Positions 20,521 through 21,528 of a stretch of DNA of 21,528 nucleotides are shown one piece after another (positions within the stretch are counted from its first letter, which is position 1; each line of letters begins with the position of its first letter). The notes beneath the pieces are model-generated. The model was not told the DNA's origin. It did no database searches and was given only the letters and a program-made list of their open reading frames with translations. A program made the translations under genes and the position numbers. Source of the DNA: Scytalidium lignicola (taxonomy: Eukaryota; Ascomycota; Leotiomycetes); NCBI GenBank assembly GCA_002812745.2, contig NCSJ02000511.1:1-21528 (forward strand), written 5' to 3'.

Positions 20521-21528
20521 GTAATCTAGCACAATCTACCCTGGGAATTTGGTGTCAAGTCCGGGGCAATAATGTCCAGATGGATTAGATCCGTCTTTAT
20601 TTTAACGACGTTTATGAGAAATTGAGGCATTGCATCTATCTACAGCGGAAAGCATGTACGTAAGCTGGGAATATATTAGCATGAAATGTCTGGCGTTGAT
20701 CATATTGAGACGGAAACAGGCGGGATCTAGTTATATTGAATTAAAATCTTTTTTTCTCGTTCATTTTGGAATACTTGAGAGTTAGTAGTAGTAGTTGGTG
20801 TAAAAGGGTGTTGATGTTAATTTAATGTAATCATATTGATGTCATCCTGATGGATGTAAGGGGATAATATTTATCTGGAGTACTCGCACTCGCCATAGTA
20901 GACGATGACAGGTAGTTTATTTGAATCGTTATTTGAATAAAAGCTTTAATTAAATCATAAGACAAAATGAAGCAGCATAAAATCATTTGACCTTAAATGA
21001 TTTATAGTTGTGCCCGGTAACGATAACGATGCTTACATGTGCGGTATATCAATTCTTCTTAACTCTCAGAACGATGGTTGCTTGTAATTATTCAACTACT
21101 CTCTGTAGTAGCTAGCTGTACAGTACAGCTGGTTTTCAAAACCTTCAAAAAGAAAGGAAGTGATCTTACTCATTGAGTTAACCTTATCCGTGCCAGAATT
21201 TAAAGAAGCAAAGCACTAATTACTATGCACGCATAGGCCATCTCGTATCCATCAGATTGTGTAACGCAACGGTATTTCCAAAAAACCTCCGTAGCGCTAC
21301 TTTTGTTCTGCATTGGGATTAGGCGATCCGAGCCGCCGCCTTGGCAGTTATGCTTACTTTAGCTCTGCCGTAGAAAACCCGGCACCTCCGGAAGTAAAGT
21401 TGAAGGAAATTAAACGACTAATGCAATGCTACGTACATACGTATGCGTGGGTACAGTATGTTGGGATAATCCACTGCAGTCAATAATATGCTTAATAGTT
21501 GGTTGCGCTCGGAGGTGGGAAAATTTTC
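20521..21528. other. 3' flank of the F-box/WD gene, nothing else seen
   Basis: The region is AT-rich with no ORF of note. An AATAAA lies at 20936-20941, 416 nt past the stop, which is far for a main poly(A) signal. A GTAC palindrome (AGCTGTACAGTACAGCT) lies at 21114-21130. Confidence 0.55.

Noticed and set aside
1..21528. CRISPR array, operon or plasmid features
   Set aside because: No regularly spaced direct repeats with unique spacers; introns and protein families show a eukaryotic nuclear genome.

Overview
The window looks like filamentous ascomycete (Pezizomycotina) nuclear DNA. It has short introns (50-110 nt, one of 278 nt) with GTANGT-type donors and CTAAC/CTGAC-type branch points. 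Proteins read as typical fungal orthologues, and upstream regions are pyrimidine-rich. A helotialean (Leotiomycetes) source is my impression from protein flavour and the many GTAC-rich intergenic motifs; it is not demonstrated.

The left 9.7 kb (1-9769) holds no gene I can support. It is a patchwork of homopolymers, microsatellites, small minisatellites and palindromic TGTACAGTAC-like motifs, with five isolated N calls, each next to a homopolymer. Two weak gene candidates lie there: a three-exon ORF at 7602-7980 and a 63-codon ORF at 8573-8764. The most striking object is a perfect 158-bp palindrome with no spacer at 9301-9458.

The right part is gene-dense, with four intron-containing genes whose exons I reconstructed by phase and homology. 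(1) 12204-9770, minus: a 775-aa, basic and serine-rich, probably nuclear protein of unknown function, 3 exons. (2) 12576-12981, plus: the twin-CX9C mitochondrial small-subunit ribosomal protein Mrp10/mS37, 97 aa, 3 exons. (3) 17085-13589, minus: the Cdc42 exchange factor Cdc24 with CH, DH, PH and PB1 domains, about 1001 aa, 5 exons. (4) 17673-20520, plus: an F-box/WD40 ubiquitin-ligase adaptor, 930 aa, 2 exons, most like Neurospora FWD-1.

Genes 1 and 2 diverge from a 371-bp shared upstream region, 2 and 3 converge, and 3 and 4 diverge from a 587-bp shared upstream region. The genes do not form one pathway: they serve mitochondrial translation, cell polarity, SCF-type proteolysis and an unknown nuclear role. 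The last 1 kb (20521-21528) is the 3' flank of the F-box gene, with nothing else evident. I saw no rRNA, tRNA, CRISPR array or protein-coding transposon.
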